From NCBI GenBank assembly GCA_902514695.1, contig CABXRR010000007.1, forward strand, positions 1 to 36,989: a stretch of 36,989 nucleotides of DNA. Reading direction: 5' to 3'. Within the stretch, counting starts at the first letter, position 1; every line of letters begins with the position of its first letter. Positions 23,907 to 35,965 of this stretch are shown piece by piece. The notes under the pieces were generated by a model, which searched no databases, was not told the DNA's origin, and saw only the letters and a list, made by a program, of their open reading frames with translations. The position numbers and the translations under genes are program-made. This stretch comes from an uncultured Pelagibacteraceae bacterium (GTDB taxonomy: Bacteria; Pseudomonadota; Alphaproteobacteria; Pelagibacterales; Pelagibacteraceae).

Positions 23907-24422
23907 ATGAATAACAAAACAGAACAAATACCTGAAGAATTCAAACAACTTGCAGAGGATTTTGGTAAAAATGGTTTCATTACTACTTCTCTAGATAATT
24001 TAATTAATTGGTCAAGAGCAGGCTCTCTTCATTGGATGACTTTTGGTCTTGCTTGTTGTGCAGTAGAAATGATGCAGACAGCAATGCCTAGATATGATCT
24101 AGAAAGATTTGGGGCAGCACCAAGGGGATCACCGAGGCAATCAGATGTAATGATTGTTGCTGGAACACTCACAAACAAAATGGCACCTGCACTAAGAAAA
24201 GTTTACGATCAAATGCCAGAACCAAGATATGTAATATCTATGGGAAGTTGTGCGAATGGTGGAGGTTATTATCACTATTCTTATTCTGTCGTAAGAGGTT
24301 GTGATCGAATAGTACCTGTTGATGTTTACGTACCTGGATGTCCACCTTCCGCAGAAGCACTTTTATATGGGATAATGCAATTACAAAAAAAAATTAGAAA
24401 CAAGGGTTCATTCAATAGATAA
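23907..24422 (+). CDS. nuoB: NADH-quinone oxidoreductase subunit B (Fe-S N2)
   Basis: A 171-residue peripheral-arm subunit that holds the terminal cluster N2 donating to quinone. Ligands are seen as adjacent Cys50-Cys51 (GLACCAVEM), Cys115 (GSCANGG) and Cys145 (PGCPPSAE). The ATG at 23907 is preferred: an upstream in-frame start lies inside nuoA and adds non-conserved residues. nuoC starts 1 bp after its stop. Confidence 0.97.
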   Translation: MNNKTEQIPEEFKQLAEDFGKNGFITTSLDNLINWSRAGSLHWMTFGLACCAVEMMQTAMPRYDLERFGAAPRGSPRQSDVMIVAGTLTNKMAPALRKVYDQMPEPRYVISMGSCANGGGYYHYSYSVVRGCDRIVPVDVYVPGCPPSAEALLYGIMQLQKKIRNKGSFNR

Positions 24423-24423
24423 G

Positions 24424-25029
24424 ATGATAAATTTAATTGATTTAGAAAAGAAGATTAATTCAGAGCTATCAACTAAAATTAATAAAACCGAAATCAAACA
24501 TAATCAAATATATATAGAAATTGATAAAGAAGACTTAATAGATGTAACTTTATTTATTAAAACTAACAAAGATACAAAATTTAGGCAGCTGATAGACATA
24601 ACTGTTGTTGATTATCCTGAAAAAGCTCAAAGGTTTAAAATTGTATATTTATTTTTAAGTCATGAATTTAATCAAAGAATAATTTTGAGTTATTTTATAA
24701 ATGAAAATGAGGTTATTTCCTCTTTAACATCAATTTTTCCATCAGCAAATTGGATGGAAAGAGAAGTTTTTGATATGTATGGTGTTAATTTTAAAGACCA
24801 TCCTGATTTAAGAAGAATTCTTACAGATTATGGTTTTGAAGGATACCCTTTAAGAAAAGATTTTCCACTAACTGGTCATACTGAAGTTAGATACAGCGAG
24901 GAGCAAAAAAAAGTAATTAATGAGCCAGTTAAATTAGAGCAAAATTATAGAAATTTTGATTACGAAAGCCCTTGGGAAGGAACAAAATACATTAAAGAGC
25001 AAACAAATACAGATGACAAAAAAAATTAA
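24424..25029 (+). CDS. nuoC: NADH-quinone oxidoreductase subunit C
   Basis: A 201-residue 30-kDa subunit of the peripheral arm, present as a separate gene and not fused to nuoD as in E. coli. Family signatures seen are the region [27 protein letters not shown] (given here by its parts EREVFDMYG and HPDLRRIL) and the following [10 protein letters not shown]. The N-terminal third is divergent and lysine-rich. It overlaps nuoD by 17 bp. Confidence 0.95.
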   Translation: MINLIDLEKKINSELSTKINKTEIKHNQIYIEIDKEDLIDVTLFIKTNKDTKFRQLIDITVVDYPEKAQRFKIVYLFLSHEFNQRIILSYFINENEVISSLTSIFPSANWMEREVFDMYGVNFKDHPDLRRILTDYGFEGYPLRKDFPLTGHTEVRYSEEQKKVINEPVKLEQNYRNFDYESPWEGTKYIKEQTNTDDKKN

Positions 25030-26188
25030 AAACTTAAATTTAAATTTTGGACCACAACATCCTGCTGCTCATGGTGTATTAAGATTAATTTTAGAATTAG
25101 ATGGTGAAGTCGTTGAAAAAGCAGACCCTCATATTGGTTTGTTGCATAGAGGAACTGAAAAATTAATTGAAAACAAAACTTACATGCAAGCCGTTCCTTA
25201 CTTTGATCGACTTGATTATGTGGCACCAATGAATCAGGAGCACGCGTTTGCACTTGCTGTAGAAAAGATATTAAATATTGAAGTACCTATTAGAGCACAA
25301 TTCATAAGAGTTATGTTTTGTGAAATTGGAAGAATTTTAAGTCATATTTTAAATGTAACTACCCAGGCTTTAGATGTAGGTGCATTAACGCCATCTTTGT
25401 GGGGTTTTGAAGAAAGAGAGACTTTAATGACGTTCTATGAAAGAGCTTCCGGCTCACGACTACATGCAAATTATTTTAGAGCTGGCGGTGTCCATCAAGA
25501 TCTACCCGCTGGTTTGGAAAATGATATAGCTAAATTTTGCGAGAGTTTTCCAAAAATAATTAATGATTTAGAAAACCTATTAACAGATAACAGAATTTTT
25601 AAACAAAGAAATGTAGACATAGGTGTCGTAACTAAGGAAGATGCTTTGGACTATTCTTTTTCAGGTGTGATGATTAGAGGTTCTGGTATTCCATGGGATT
25701 TGAGAAAATCACAACCATATGACTGCTATGAACAGTTAGAATTTAAAATTCCTGTAGGAAAAAATGGTGATTGTTACGATCGATATTTATGTAGAATAGA
25801 TGAAATGAAAGAGAGCGTATCAATTATTAAGCAATGTTTGGCTAAGATGGAAAAAGGTCCTATTAAAACTCTAGATGGAAAAATAACTCCTCCACCAAAA
25901 AAAGAAATCAAACAATCTATGGAGGCTTTAATTCATCATTTTAAATTATTTACAGAGGGATACAGAGTTCCAAAGGATGAAATTTATACGGCTGTTGAGG
26001 CACCCAAAGGTGAATTTGGAGTATACTTAATTTCAGATGGTTCTAGCAAACCTTATAAATGTAAAATCAGAGCCCCGGGATTTTCTCATTTACAGTCTAT
26101 GGATTATTTAATAAGGGGTCATATGCTAGCAGATGTTCCTGCAGTATTAGGTTCTTTAGACATCGTTTTTGGAGAGGTAGATAGATGA
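25013..26188 (+). CDS. nuoD: NADH-quinone oxidoreductase subunit D
   Basis: A 391-residue 49-kDa subunit that forms the quinone pocket with NuoB and NuoH. Seen are [13 protein letters not shown] near the N-terminus (including the His that contacts the quinone head group), the [12 protein letters not shown] motif, and the C-terminal RAPGFSHLQ...DIVFGEVDR ending. I chose ATG 25013, where the conserved N-terminus follows within about ten residues, over an upstream start inside nuoC. It overlaps nuoE by 4 bp (ATGA). Confidence 0.97.
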   Translation: MTKKIKNLNLNFGPQHPAAHGVLRLILELDGEVVEKADPHIGLLHRGTEKLIENKTYMQAVPYFDRLDYVAPMNQEHAFALAVEKILNIEVPIRAQFIRVMFCEIGRILSHILNVTTQALDVGALTPSLWGFEERETLMTFYERASGSRLHANYFRAGGVHQDLPAGLENDIAKFCESFPKIINDLENLLTDNRIFKQRNVDIGVVTKEDALDYSFSGVMIRGSGIPWDLRKSQPYDCYEQLEFKIPVGKNGDCYDRYLCRIDEMKESVSIIKQCLAKMEKGPIKTLDGKITPPPKKEIKQSMEALIHHFKLFTEGYRVPKDEIYTAVEAPKGEFGVYLISDGSSKPYKCKIRAPGFSHLQSMDYLIRGHMLADVPAVLGSLDIVFGEVDR

Positions 26189-26793
26189 GTTTAAAAAGAC
26201 CTGCCAAAGATCAGCCAGAGAATTTTGAATTTAGCTCTTCTTCACTAGAAGCAGCGAAAGCTATGATCGCTAAATATCCTGAGGGAAAACAGCAAAGTGC
26301 AGTAATGGCATTACTTTATATTGCTCAAAAGCAAAATAATAATTGGATACCTTTAGCTGCAATGAAATATATCGCAAAGTTCTTGAATATGCCTTATATA
26401 AAAGTTTATGAAGTGGCAACTTTCTACTCAATGTACAATTTATCTCCTGTAGGTAAGTACTTCGTTCAAGTTTGTACAACAACTCCATGTATGATTAGAG
26501 GTGCAAATAAATTAGTTGAAGCATGTAAAGAGAAAATTTCAGAAAATGAGTCTGAACTTTCAAATGACAAGAGTTGTTCTTGGATGGAAGTTGAATGTCT
26601 GGGTGCCTGTGTTAATGCCCCAATGATGCAAATAAATGATGAATATTATGAGGACCTTGACAAAGAAAAAACTTTAAAAATTTTAGATAAAATTTTAAAT
26701 GGTGAAACACCTAAACCTGGTTCCTATAGAGGAAGAATAAATAATGAACCTGAAAATAATAGAAAAACACTCATGGATTTAAAAAATGCTTAA
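26185..26793 (+). CDS. nuoE: NADH-quinone oxidoreductase subunit E (2Fe-2S N1a)
   Basis: A 202-residue 24-kDa subunit of the NADH-dehydrogenase module. The 2Fe-2S ligands are Cys97, Cys102, Cys138 and Cys142 (CTTTPC and CLGAC). The N-terminal helical part includes [13 protein letters not shown]-terminal extension of about 35 residues (KPGSYRGR...) is common in alphaproteobacteria. It overlaps nuoF by 8 bp. Confidence 0.96.
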   Translation: MSLKRPAKDQPENFEFSSSSLEAAKAMIAKYPEGKQQSAVMALLYIAQKQNNNWIPLAAMKYIAKFLNMPYIKVYEVATFYSMYNLSPVGKYFVQVCTTTPCMIRGANKLVEACKEKISENESELSNDKSCSWMEVECLGACVNAPMMQINDEYYEDLDKEKTLKILDKILNGETPKPGSYRGRINNEPENNRKTLMDLKNA

Positions 26794-28114
26794 AGATCAA
26801 GATAGAATATTTCAAAATTTATATAACGATTTGGGTTCTGATTTAAGTTCATCTCAAAAAAGAGGCGATTGGGTAAACACTAAAGAACTTACTGATAAAG
26901 GTAGAGACTGGATAATTAACGAAATTAAAGACTCACAACTAAGGGGTAGAGGAGGAGCCGGCTTTCCGACAGGGTTAAAGTGGTCTTTCGCACCTAAAGA
27001 AGTTGGATCAAGACCTCATTATTTAGTAATTAATGGAGATGAGTCTGAACCAGGAACTTGTAAAGATAGAGACATATTAAGATTTGAACCTCATAAATTA
27101 ATTGAGGGATGTTTGATTGCTTCTTATGCTGTGCAAGCGCATGTTTGTTATATTTATATAAGAGGTGAATATTTTATAGATGGACAAAAACTTCAAGCTG
27201 CTATTGATGAGGCTTATAAAAAAAATTTAATTGGCAAAAATGCTGCTGGGACAGGATGGGATTTAGATATTTATATTCATTACGGTGCAGGTGCTTATAT
27301 TTGTGGTGAGGAGACAGCATTACTTGAAAGCATAGAGGGTAATAAAGGACAACCAAGATTAAAACCACCTTTTCCTGCGTTAATAGGACTTTATGGATGT
27401 CCTACAATAATTAATAATGTTGAAACTATAGCTGTAGTTCCAACAATTCTTAGAAGAGGAGGAAAATGGTTTGCTTCCCTCGGTAGAGAAAAAAATACAG
27501 GTACAAAGATTTTCTGTATATCTGGAAATGTAAATAATCCATGTAATGTCGAAGAGGAAATGAACATACCTTTAAAAGAATTAATAGAAGTTCATGCTGG
27601 TGGTGTTATCGGAGGTTGGGATAATTTAAAAGCTGTAATTCCTGGCGGTTCTTCAATGCCTTTAATCCCTAAAGAAAAATGTGAAACATTAACTATGGAT
27701 TTTGATTCCTTAATGGCAGAAAAAAGTGGATTGGGTACAGCTGGGGTTGTCGTAATTAATAAAGATCAAGATATAATTAAATGTATGGCTAGAATTGCAA
27801 GATTTTATAAACATGAAAGTTGTGGTCAATGTACGCCTTGTAGAGAGGGATCAGGTTGGATGTGGAGAATGCTTGAGAGAATGGCTAGAGGTGAAGCTTC
27901 TAGAGATGAAATAGAAATGCTTGGGGATGTAACTAAACAAATAGAGGGACATACTATCTGTGCATTTGGTGAAGGATCTTCCTGGCCAGTTCAAGGTTTA
28001 TTGAGACATTTTAAAGATGAAATAAAAAAAAGGAACAAATTTGATCCAATAGTAAGGGAAAATAAAAATATTCCTTATTTAGTAGATCAACACTTATTAG
28101 ATAAAAATGCTTAA
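26786..28114 (+). CDS. nuoF: NADH-quinone oxidoreductase subunit F (FMN, NADH site, Fe-S N3)
   Basis: A 442-residue 51-kDa subunit where NADH is oxidised. The FMN/NADH glycine-rich motif [10 protein letters not shown] is at 54-63, and the second nucleotide motif is [16 protein letters not shown]. Cluster N3 ligands are Cys346, Cys349 and Cys352 ([11 protein letters not shown]), with a fourth Cys in HTICAFGEG. Length is normal. It overlaps nuoG by 8 bp. Confidence 0.97.
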   Translation: MLKDQDRIFQNLYNDLGSDLSSSQKRGDWVNTKELTDKGRDWIINEIKDSQLRGRGGAGFPTGLKWSFAPKEVGSRPHYLVINGDESEPGTCKDRDILRFEPHKLIEGCLIASYAVQAHVCYIYIRGEYFIDGQKLQAAIDEAYKKNLIGKNAAGTGWDLDIYIHYGAGAYICGEETALLESIEGNKGQPRLKPPFPALIGLYGCPTIINNVETIAVVPTILRRGGKWFASLGREKNTGTKIFCISGNVNNPCNVEEEMNIPLKELIEVHAGGVIGGWDNLKAVIPGGSSMPLIPKEKCETLTMDFDSLMAEKSGLGTAGVVVINKDQDIIKCMARIARFYKHESCGQCTPCREGSGWMWRMLERMARGEASRDEIEMLGDVTKQIEGHTICAFGEGSSWPVQGLLRHFKDEIKKRNKFDPIVRENKNIPYLVDQHLLDKNA

Positions 28115-30140
28115 ATTAAAAGTAAATGATACTGAGGTAGAAGTTGAAGAAGGATTGACCGTTCTTCAAGCTTGCGAAAAAGCTGGAATCGAAATTCCAA
28201 GATTTTGTTACCATGAAAAACTGTCTATAGCCGGCAATTGTAGAATGTGTTTAGTTGAAATGGAAAAATCACCTAAACCTATCGCTTCATGTGCAATGCC
28301 TGCTGCTGATGGAATGGTTATTAAAACCAATACTCCTAAAATAGAAAAATCAAGAAAAGGTGTTATGGAATTTTTGTTAACCAATCATCCTTTAGATTGT
28401 CCAGTTTGTGATCAAGGTGGAGAGTGTGATTTACAGGATCAATCAATGTTTTATGGAATAGACAAATCAAGGTTTAAAGAAAATAAAAGGTTTGTACCAG
28501 ATAAGAATATGGGTCCACTAATTAAAACACAGATGACAAGATGTATTCATTGTACAAGGTGTGTAAGATTTGCAACAGAAATTGCAGGTGTACCAGAACT
28601 TGGCGCGATTGGAAGAGGCGAGGATATGCAAATAACAACTTATTTAGAAAAATCTGTTCAATCAGAACTTTCTGGAAATGTTATAGATCTTTGCCCAGTT
28701 GGAGCACTAACATCTAAACCATATGTGTTTGAAGCAAGGCCATGGGAACTTAAAAAAACAGAAACTATCGATGTTATGGATGCTGTCGGGTCTAATATTA
28801 GGGTTGATACATATGATTGGGAAGTAAAAAGAGTTTTACCTATTATTAATGAGGATATTAATGAAGAATGGATCTCTGATAAAACAAGATATGCTTGCGA
28901 TGGTCTATTAAATCAAAGGCTTGATACTCCTTACATTAAATATAACAACAAATTCGAAAAAGCATCTTGGGATGAAGTTTTTAAAATCATTAAATCAAAA
29001 ATAAAAAACACAGATAAAGATAAAATATGTGGTTTTGTAGGTGATCTCACAAATATGGAAACAAGTTTTATTTTTAAAGAATTTTTTGACAGGACCATCG
29101 ACTCAAATAAATATGAGTCTAGATCAAGACAAAATTTTATAGATAATTCTATAAGAGAAAACTATTTATTTAATTCAACAATTAATGGAATTGAGGAAGC
29201 AGATTTAATTTTATTAATAGGAGCTAATCCTAGATTTGAAGCGACAATGGTAAATGCTAGAATTCGAAAAGCATATTTGAATAATCAAACTAAAATAATT
29301 TCTTCAAATAATGTTGGAGATTTGACTTATGCATACGATTTTTTAGATGGAAAAACAAAGACTATAAAAGAAATCATTGAAAATAATAATGAAATATCAA
29401 AAAAGATTATAGCTGCAAAAAAACCTTTGATCATTTTAGGAGAATCATTTTTCAATACAAAGTCAGCAAATTATTTATTTTATTCTTTAAAAAAATTTTT
29501 AAAGGAAAATAATAAAATTACAAATGAATGGAATAGTTTAAATATTTTATCTTCAGATGCAGCAACAGTTGGTAATTTAGATTTAGATATAATCAATTCA
29601 AAAGATAATTTGATTGATAATTTAAAAGAAAATAAATTTGAATTAATTTATCTTCTAGGACAAGATAACTTAGACTTTAATAAAAAAAATGAATTTATAA
29701 TTTATCAAGGCAGTCATGGTGATAAAGGTGCAGAAATTGCTGACATTATTCTTCCAGGTGCTGCATATACCGAACAATCAGCTCACTTCACTAATTTGGA
29801 AGGAAAAATTCAAAAAGCTTATAAAGCATCATATCCACCAGGTGAGGCTAAAGAAGATTGGCAAATAATAAATGAATTAGCAGAAATGATGAATAATAGA
29901 AAACTTTTTAACGATAAAGATGAACTCGAAAGTAGTATGTTTAATTTTTTGAATATTAAAAAAGAAAGACAAAAATCTGAGTCTATCGAAGAAACTAATG
30001 AAAATAATTTTGAAAATGAAAATTTAGAAATAAATTTTAAAGATTATTATTTCTCTAACGTAATTGCTCGTTCATCTAAAACAATGTTAGATTGTTATAA
30101 TTCTAAGTTTGATATTAAACGCACTGGCACAGAAGGTTAA
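28107..30140 (+). CDS. nuoG: NADH-quinone oxidoreductase subunit G
   Basis: A 677-residue 75-kDa subunit carrying three clusters. N1b: Cys34, Cys45, Cys48, Cys62. N5: His94, Cys98, Cys101, Cys107 (HPLDCPVC...GGEC). N4: Cys146, Cys149, Cys152, Cys196. The extra N7 cluster of longer homologues (about 900 residues in E. coli) has no matching cysteines here. The molybdopterin-like C-terminal half is shortened and Asn/Lys-rich. It ends 3 bp before nuoH. Confidence 0.96.
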   Translation: MLKLKVNDTEVEVEEGLTVLQACEKAGIEIPRFCYHEKLSIAGNCRMCLVEMEKSPKPIASCAMPAADGMVIKTNTPKIEKSRKGVMEFLLTNHPLDCPVCDQGGECDLQDQSMFYGIDKSRFKENKRFVPDKNMGPLIKTQMTRCIHCTRCVRFATEIAGVPELGAIGRGEDMQITTYLEKSVQSELSGNVIDLCPVGALTSKPYVFEARPWELKKTETIDVMDAVGSNIRVDTYDWEVKRVLPIINEDINEEWISDKTRYACDGLLNQRLDTPYIKYNNKFEKASWDEVFKIIKSKIKNTDKDKICGFVGDLTNMETSFIFKEFFDRTIDSNKYESRSRQNFIDNSIRENYLFNSTINGIEEADLILLIGANPRFEATMVNARIRKAYLNNQTKIISSNNVGDLTYAYDFLDGKTKTIKEIIENNNEISKKIIAAKKPLIILGESFFNTKSANYLFYSLKKFLKENNKITNEWNSLNILSSDAATVGNLDLDIINSKDNLIDNLKENKFELIYLLGQDNLDFNKKNEFIIYQGSHGDKGAEIADIILPGAAYTEQSAHFTNLEGKIQKAYKASYPPGEAKEDWQIINELAEMMNNRKLFNDKDELESSMFNFLNIKKERQKSESIEETNENNFENENLEINFKDYYFSNVIARSSKTMLDCYNSKFDIKRTGTEG

Positions 30141-30143
30141 TTA

Positions 30144-31142
30144 ATGGAATATTTGAACATCATTTTTCAAGAAGTTTATAAAATTTTATTTTTACTTGTG
30201 CCTGTTTTGGTTTCTGTCGCAATGATAGTTTGGTTAGATAGAAGAGTATGGGCCTTTGTTCAAAAAAGGCAAGGTCCCAATGTTGTTGGACCATTTGGAT
30301 TATTACAATCACTTGCTGATGCTTTGAAGTATATTTTTAAAGAAATAATTATTCCTGCAAGCTCGAATAAAGTTATTTTTATTCTTGCACCAATAATTAC
30401 GATGACATTAGCCTTAATTGCTTGGGCAGTGATTCCGTTTAGTGAAAATCAAGTGTTAGCTAATATAAATGTTGGAATTTTATATATTTTTGCAGTTTCA
30501 TCCTTGGGTGTTTATGGGATAATCATGGGTGGCTGGGCATCAAATTCAAAATATCCTTTTCTAGGATCTATAAGATCAGCAGCCCAAATGGTATCCTATG
30601 AAGTTTCGATAGGTATCATTATAATAAATGTTTTACTTTGTGTTGGCTCATTAAATTTAAATGACATTGTAATAGCTCAACAAAATATGTGGTTTATCAT
30701 TCCTCTATTCCCTATGTTTGTCATATTTTTTATTTCAGCTTTGGCAGAAACTAACAGACCTCCATTCGATTTACCTGAAGCTGAGGCTGAATTAGTGGCT
30801 GGATATCAAACAGAATATTCAGGCATGATGTATGCTATGTTTTGGTTAGGTGAATATGCAAATATTCTTTTGATGTGTGCTCTTGGATCCATCTTGTTCT
30901 TAGGTGGTTGGTTGTCTCCAATTGATTTATATCCATTTAATTTGATACCAGGTGCTTTTTGGTTAATTTTAAAAATTTTATTACTATTTTTCCTTTTTGC
31001 TTTAGTTAAAGCGATTGTTCCAAGATATAGATATGATCAATTAATGAGACTTGGTTGGAAAATATTTTTACCACTATCACTAACTTATGTTGTCTTAACA
31101 GCAAGCTACCTATTCTATTTCAACCTTTTACCAAAGATATAA
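30144..31142 (+). CDS. nuoH: NADH-quinone oxidoreductase subunit H
   Basis: A 332-residue membrane subunit with about eight spans joining the peripheral and membrane arms and lining the quinone channel. Diagnostic pieces are the [15 protein letters not shown] loop after helix 1 and the acidic [20 protein letters not shown] loop. The stop is directly followed by the nuoI ATG. Confidence 0.97.
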   Translation: MEYLNIIFQEVYKILFLLVPVLVSVAMIVWLDRRVWAFVQKRQGPNVVGPFGLLQSLADALKYIFKEIIIPASSNKVIFILAPIITMTLALIAWAVIPFSENQVLANINVGILYIFAVSSLGVYGIIMGGWASNSKYPFLGSIRSAAQMVSYEVSIGIIIINVLLCVGSLNLNDIVIAQQNMWFIIPLFPMFVIFFISALAETNRPPFDLPEAEAELVAGYQTEYSGMMYAMFWLGEYANILLMCALGSILFLGGWLSPIDLYPFNLIPGAFWLILKILLLFFLFALVKAIVPRYRYDQLMRLGWKIFLPLSLTYVVLTASYLFYFNLLPKI

Positions 31143-31628
31143 ATGAAAATTACTAGATTTTTAAAAACTATTTTCATGACAGACTTTGTTGGAGGATTGT
31201 TCATTGCAATTAAAGAACTATTCAAAACTAAAAAGACTATAAATTATCCATTCGAAAAAGGTAAAATTAGCCCAAGATATAGAGGCGAACATGCTTTACG
31301 AAGATATCCTAATGGTGAGGAAAGATGTATTGCTTGTAAATTATGTGAAGCAGTATGCCCAGCTCAAGCTATTACAATTGAGTCTGCACAAAGATCAGAT
31401 GGAAGTAGAAAAACTACACGCTATGACATCGATATGATGAAATGTATTTATTGTGGACTATGTGAAGAATCTTGCCCTGTAGATGCCATAGTCCAAGGTC
31501 CAAATTTTGAATTTTCAACAGAAACTAGAGAAGAACTTTATTACACTAAAGACAAACTTCTAGACAATGGAGACAGGTGGGAAAATATTTTAGCAGCAAA
31601 TATCAAGACCGATAATCCATATAGATAA
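31143..31628 (+). CDS. nuoI: NADH-quinone oxidoreductase subunit I (two 4Fe-4S)
   Basis: A 161-residue ferredoxin-like subunit holding clusters N6a and N6b. Two CxxCxxCxxxCP motifs are complete: Cys62/65/68/72 and Cys101/104/107/111. An N-terminal amphipathic helix anchors it to the membrane arm. It is 3 bp upstream of nuoJ. Confidence 0.97.
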   Translation: MKITRFLKTIFMTDFVGGLFIAIKELFKTKKTINYPFEKGKISPRYRGEHALRRYPNGEERCIACKLCEAVCPAQAITIESAQRSDGSRKTTRYDIDMMKCIYCGLCEESCPVDAIVQGPNFEFSTETREELYYTKDKLLDNGDRWENILAANIKTDNPYR

Positions 31629-31631
31629 ATA

Positions 31632-32264
31632 ATGATCGCTCACTCAATCTTTTTTTATTTTTTTTCTATTGTTGCAATTATATCAGCGATAATGGTTACA
31701 GCTTCAAAAAATACTGTTCATTCTGTTTTTTTTCTTATATTAGATTTTATAAGCATATCCTGTCTTTTTATAATGATTGGTGCTGAGTTTTTGGGCATGA
31801 TAATGTTGATTGTATATGTGGGTGCAGTAGCAGTTTTATTTTTGTTTGTTGTTATGATGTTAAACGTTGCTCAACAAAAAAATCAATGGTTCTTGTCTAA
31901 ATCTAGCTCAAGACACATACCAATAGGTCTAATTATAAGTGCAATAATTTTTTTTGAATTAATAATTGTTGTAGGTGGATGGAAATACAAGCCAGATTTA
32001 GTGAGCCTATCGAGTATTGGATCAACTAATGAGATTAGCAACACACATTCATTAGGACAAGTTTTATATACTGAATATATTCATATTTTTCAAATAAGTG
32101 GAATGATTTTATTAATTGCAATGATAGGAGCAATTGTTCTTACATACAGACAAAGGGAAGGTGTAAAGACACAAAGTTATGTAAAACAAATTTCTAGAGA
32201 GAGATCTGAAGGTGTAGAAGTTTTAGAAGTACAATCAAATAAAGGGGTCAAAATTGATGATTGA
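31632..32264 (+). CDS. nuoJ: NADH-quinone oxidoreductase subunit J
   Basis: A 210-residue membrane subunit with about five spans. The pi-bulge helix is seen as [23 protein letters not shown], cited here by its core [13 protein letters not shown] hydrophilic C-terminal tail of about 35 residues follows the last span. It overlaps nuoK by 8 bp. Confidence 0.95.
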   Translation: MIAHSIFFYFFSIVAIISAIMVTASKNTVHSVFFLILDFISISCLFIMIGAEFLGMIMLIVYVGAVAVLFLFVVMMLNVAQQKNQWFLSKSSSRHIPIGLIISAIIFFELIIVVGGWKYKPDLVSLSSIGSTNEISNTHSLGQVLYTEYIHIFQISGMILLIAMIGAIVLTYRQREGVKTQSYVKQISRERSEGVEVLEVQSNKGVKIDD

Positions 32265-32568
32265 TATTGGTTTAGGACATTATCTAACACTAGGAGCAGT
32301 AATTTTTACTATTGGTATTATTGGAATTTTTCTAAATAGAAAAAATATTATTGTAATTTTGATGAGTATAGAATTGATATTGTTATCAGTTAATATTAAT
32401 TTAGTATCTTTTTCAATCTTTCTTAATGATTTATCAGGTCAAGTGTTTACGTTATTTATCTTAACAGTAGCTGCAGCTGAAGCAGCTATCGGTTTAGCAA
32501 TTATTGTTGTTTATTATCGAAATTCAGGAACAATTCGAGTTGAGGATATAGATAAATTAAAAGGATAA
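32257..32568 (+). CDS. nuoK: NADH-quinone oxidoreductase subunit K
   Basis: A 103-residue subunit with three spans. The two membrane glutamates needed for proton movement are Glu39 (MSIELIL) and Glu75 (AAAEAAIGL). I use ATG 32257 because it follows an AGGGG Shine-Dalgarno-like sequence (32243-32247) at normal distance; an adjacent TTG would add one residue. nuoL follows after 1 bp. Confidence 0.96.
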   Translation: MIDIGLGHYLTLGAVIFTIGIIGIFLNRKNIIVILMSIELILLSVNINLVSFSIFLNDLSGQVFTLFILTVAAAEAAIGLAIIVVYYRNSGTIRVEDIDKLKG

Positions 32569-32569
32569 A

Positions 32570-34483
32570 ATGGAAATTTCTATCATAGCGCTTCCCTTAA
32601 TAGCATCAATTATATCTGGATTCTTTGGGAAATTAATTGGAGATAGAAATTCAGAAATAATTACAAGTTTATTAGTGACTGTATCAGCAATTCTGTCAGC
32701 ATTTGTATTATATCAGGTTATTTTTAATCAGTATCAAGATAATATTGTAATCGCTAAATGGATTAGTTCTGGAACATTAGATGTTAATTGGTCAATGAAA
32801 ATTGATCCTTTATCAGCTGTAATGTTAGTTGTTGTAACATCCGTTTCATCTTTAGTTCATATTTATTCAATAGGATACATGTCTCATGATCCTCATAAGC
32901 CAAGATTTATGGCTTATTTATCATTATTTACTTTTGCAATGTTAATGCTTGTGACATCAGATAATTTTATTCAACTATTTTTTGGGTGGGAAGGTGTTGG
33001 ACTGTGCTCTTATTTTTTAATTGGATTTTGGTTTAAAAAAGACACAGCAAATACTGCAGCTATAAAAGCATTTGTAGTAAATAGGGTTGGTGATTTCGGT
33101 TTTGCTCTTGGTATATTTTTAATTTTTTATTTATTTGGTACTGTAAATTATTCAGAAGTTTTTGAATTAATTCCAACAATAGTTGAAAAAAATCTTATTT
33201 TTTTAGGCATTAAAATAAATGCGATAGATTTAATTTGTATACTTTTATTTATTGGTGCAATGGGAAAATCAGCTCAAATACTGCTTCATACTTGGTTGCC
33301 AGATGCTATGGAAGGTCCAACTCCAGTTTCAGCACTAATTCACGCAGCGACGATGGTTACAGCGGGTGTTTTTTTAGTTGTAAGATGCTCACCTATATAT
33401 GAATATTCTGAGTTGGCACTAAATATCATAACAATTATTGGTATGAGCACAGCTTTTTTTGCTGCTACAGTAGCTCTTGTTCAGACTGATATAAAAAAAA
33501 TAATCGCATATTCAACTTGTAGCCAACTAGGATATATGTTTTTTGCCACTGGTGTGGGAGCTTATAATATTGCAATGTTTCATTTATTTACTCATGCATT
33601 TTTTAAAGCTTTATTATTTTTAGGTTCTGGTTCAGTTATTCATGCTTTTAAAAATGAACAAGATATAAATAATATGGGAGGTATTTATAAAAAATTACCT
33701 TACACATACATTTTAATGATAATTGGAACTTTAGCATTAACTGGCTTTCCATTTTTATCTGGATTTTATTCCAAAGATGCAATTATAGAATTTGCTTATT
33801 TAAGAGGAAATACAACTGGTTATTATGCTGCTGGTATAGGAATAATAACTGCTTTTTTAACATCAATTTATTCTTGGAGATTAATTTTTAAAACTTTTCA
33901 TGGAAAATATAATAATAAGAATATCAAAATTGAGGAAACACATGAGTCCCCACTTGTTATGTTGATACCTTTATTTTTACTTTCAATTGGAGCAATATTT
34001 GCAGGATACACCTTCAAGGAATTATTTATTGATCAAAGTGCAAATAATAATTTTTGGAAAGACTCCATTTTCTTTTTAAAACCATTAAGTACTGAGCACC
34101 CACCACTTTGGTTTTTAGTCTTAACGCCAATCTTAGTTATTTCATCAATTCCAATTGCTTATTATTTATATGTAAAAAATAAAAATTTACCTGAACAGAT
34201 AGCTAATGTTAACAAACCATTATACCTTTTTTTATTAAACAAATGGTATTTTGATGAACTTTATGATGTTTTAATTGTTAAATCATCAAAAAATTTAGGA
34301 TTATTTTTATGGAAATTTTTTGATATAAAGTTAATAGATGGATTTGGACCAGATGGTATTTCAGCGTTAATTAAAAAGTGTTCTTTAAAAGCTAATAAAT
34401 TTCAAAGTGGGTATATATATCAATACGCATTTGTAATGTTGCTTGGTTTTTCTGCTTTACTAACTTTTTTAATTATAAAATAA
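32570..34483 (+). CDS. nuoL: NADH-quinone oxidoreductase subunit L (antiporter-like)
   Basis: The distal proton-pumping subunit of complex I, 637 residues with about sixteen spans and the lateral helix HL near the C-terminus. Key features are the FFGWEGVGLCSYFLIGFW segment (pump Glu in GWEGVG) and the lysine-bearing GAMGKSAQILLHTWLPDAMEGPTPVSALIHAAT region, cited by its parts GKSAQ and HTWLPDAMEGPTPVS. The stop overlaps the nuoM start by one base. Confidence 0.97.
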   Translation: MEISIIALPLIASIISGFFGKLIGDRNSEIITSLLVTVSAILSAFVLYQVIFNQYQDNIVIAKWISSGTLDVNWSMKIDPLSAVMLVVVTSVSSLVHIYSIGYMSHDPHKPRFMAYLSLFTFAMLMLVTSDNFIQLFFGWEGVGLCSYFLIGFWFKKDTANTAAIKAFVVNRVGDFGFALGIFLIFYLFGTVNYSEVFELIPTIVEKNLIFLGIKINAIDLICILLFIGAMGKSAQILLHTWLPDAMEGPTPVSALIHAATMVTAGVFLVVRCSPIYEYSELALNIITIIGMSTAFFAATVALVQTDIKKIIAYSTCSQLGYMFFATGVGAYNIAMFHLFTHAFFKALLFLGSGSVIHAFKNEQDINNMGGIYKKLPYTYILMIIGTLALTGFPFLSGFYSKDAIIEFAYLRGNTTGYYAAGIGIITAFLTSIYSWRLIFKTFHGKYNNKNIKIEETHESPLVMLIPLFLLSIGAIFAGYTFKELFIDQSANNNFWKDSIFFLKPLSTEHPPLWFLVLTPILVISSIPIAYYLYVKNKNLPEQIANVNKPLYLFLLNKWYFDELYDVLIVKSSKNLGLFLWKFFDIKLIDGFGPDGISALIKKCSLKANKFQSGYIYQYAFVMLLGFSALLTFLIIK

Positions 34484-35964
34484 TGAATTTTCCTATTCTT
34501 TCCTCTCTTATTTTACTCCCTTCAATAGGCGCTTTATTTTTATTTTTTACAAAAAGTACGGAAGAAAAAAATATAACAGTTAAATATGTTGCTTTATTCA
34601 CCTCACTTGTAAATTTTTTTCTGTCTATTTATTTATGGATACTGTTCGATCACACTACTTCTGAATTTCAATTTGTTGAAGATAGAATATGGATTGAAGG
34701 TTTGATAAATTATAAAGTTGGTATTGATGGTATTTCAATATTATTTATAATCTTAACGACTTTTATAACACCACTTTGTATAATTTCAGTCAATAATTCC
34801 ATCAAGAATAGATTAAGAGAATTTTTAATAGCAGTATTAATAATGGAATCATTTATGATTGGTGTTTTTTGCTCATTAGACTTAGTTGTTTTCTATTTAT
34901 TTTTTGAAGCAGGTTTAATTCCAATGTTTTTAATTATTGGAATTTGGGGTGGAACTAGAAGAGTTTATTCTGCATTTAAATTTTTTTTATTTACATTACT
35001 AGGATCTGTTTTAATGTTGGTTGCTATCATTTCAATATACTGGATTACGGGAACTACAGATGTTACCAAGCTTTATGAATTAGGTATCGATGCAAAATAT
35101 CAAAACCTTTTATGGTTAGCATTCTTCAGTTCATTTGCTGTTAAAACTCCTATGTGGCCAGTTCATACTTGGTTACCAGATGCTCATGTTGAAGCACCAA
35201 CAGCTGGATCTGTATTATTAGCAGCAATATTACTTAAAATGGCAGGTTATGGATTTATAAGATTTTCTTTAGGACTATTCCCTGTTGCCTCAGATATTTT
35301 TACTCCTCTGATTTACACTTTAAGTGTTATTGCTATAATTTTCACATCTTTTATTGCTCTAATGCAAGAAGATATGAAAAAGTTAATAGCTTACTCATCT
35401 GTTGCACATATGGGTTTTGTAACTTTAGGTATTTTTACGATACAACAACAAGGAATTGAAGGCAGTATAATTCAAATGATAAGTCATGGACTTGTTTCAG
35501 CTGCACTTTTCTTATGTGTTGGAGTTGTTTATGATCGAATGCATTCAAGATTAATCAACACATACGGTGGTATAGTATCCATCATTCCAAAATATTCTGT
35601 TTTATTTATGATATTTACTTTAGCCGCACTTGGTTTACCTGGAACTAGCGGCTTTATAGGGGAGTTTTTAATTTTAATGGGGGCATTTAAAGATAATTTT
35701 TTAGTAGCTGTTTTAGCAAGCTTAGGAGTAATAATAGGGGCCGCATATATGCTTTGGTTATATAAAAGAGTTATTTTCGGAAAATTAGTTAATTTAGAAT
35801 TAAAAGAAATGACCGATTTAAATAAGTCTGAATTATTTATTTTAACCTGCCTCGCAATACCGAGCTTATTTTTTGGTTTTTATCCTGACCCTTTAATAAA
35901 TACAATAGAAGTTTCAATTAATGATTTAATTAAAATTTATAATATTAGTTTAGTAAATAATTAA
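34483..35964 (+). CDS. nuoM: NADH-quinone oxidoreductase subunit M (antiporter-like)
   Basis: A 493-residue proton-pumping subunit with about fourteen spans. Seen are the FYLFFEAGLIPMFLIIG segment with the helix-5 glutamate, FAVKTPMWPVHTWLPDAHVE with the helix-7 lysine, and LIAYSSVAHMGF. Length is typical. nuoN begins 1 bp after its stop. Confidence 0.97.
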   Translation: MNFPILSSLILLPSIGALFLFFTKSTEEKNITVKYVALFTSLVNFFLSIYLWILFDHTTSEFQFVEDRIWIEGLINYKVGIDGISILFIILTTFITPLCIISVNNSIKNRLREFLIAVLIMESFMIGVFCSLDLVVFYLFFEAGLIPMFLIIGIWGGTRRVYSAFKFFLFTLLGSVLMLVAIISIYWITGTTDVTKLYELGIDAKYQNLLWLAFFSSFAVKTPMWPVHTWLPDAHVEAPTAGSVLLAAILLKMAGYGFIRFSLGLFPVASDIFTPLIYTLSVIAIIFTSFIALMQEDMKKLIAYSSVAHMGFVTLGIFTIQQQGIEGSIIQMISHGLVSAALFLCVGVVYDRMHSRLINTYGGIVSIIPKYSVLFMIFTLAALGLPGTSGFIGEFLILMGAFKDNFLVAVLASLGVIIGAAYMLWLYKRVIFGKLVNLELKEMTDLNKSELFILTCLAIPSLFFGFYPDPLINTIEVSINDLIKIYNISLVNN

Positions 35965-35965
35965 A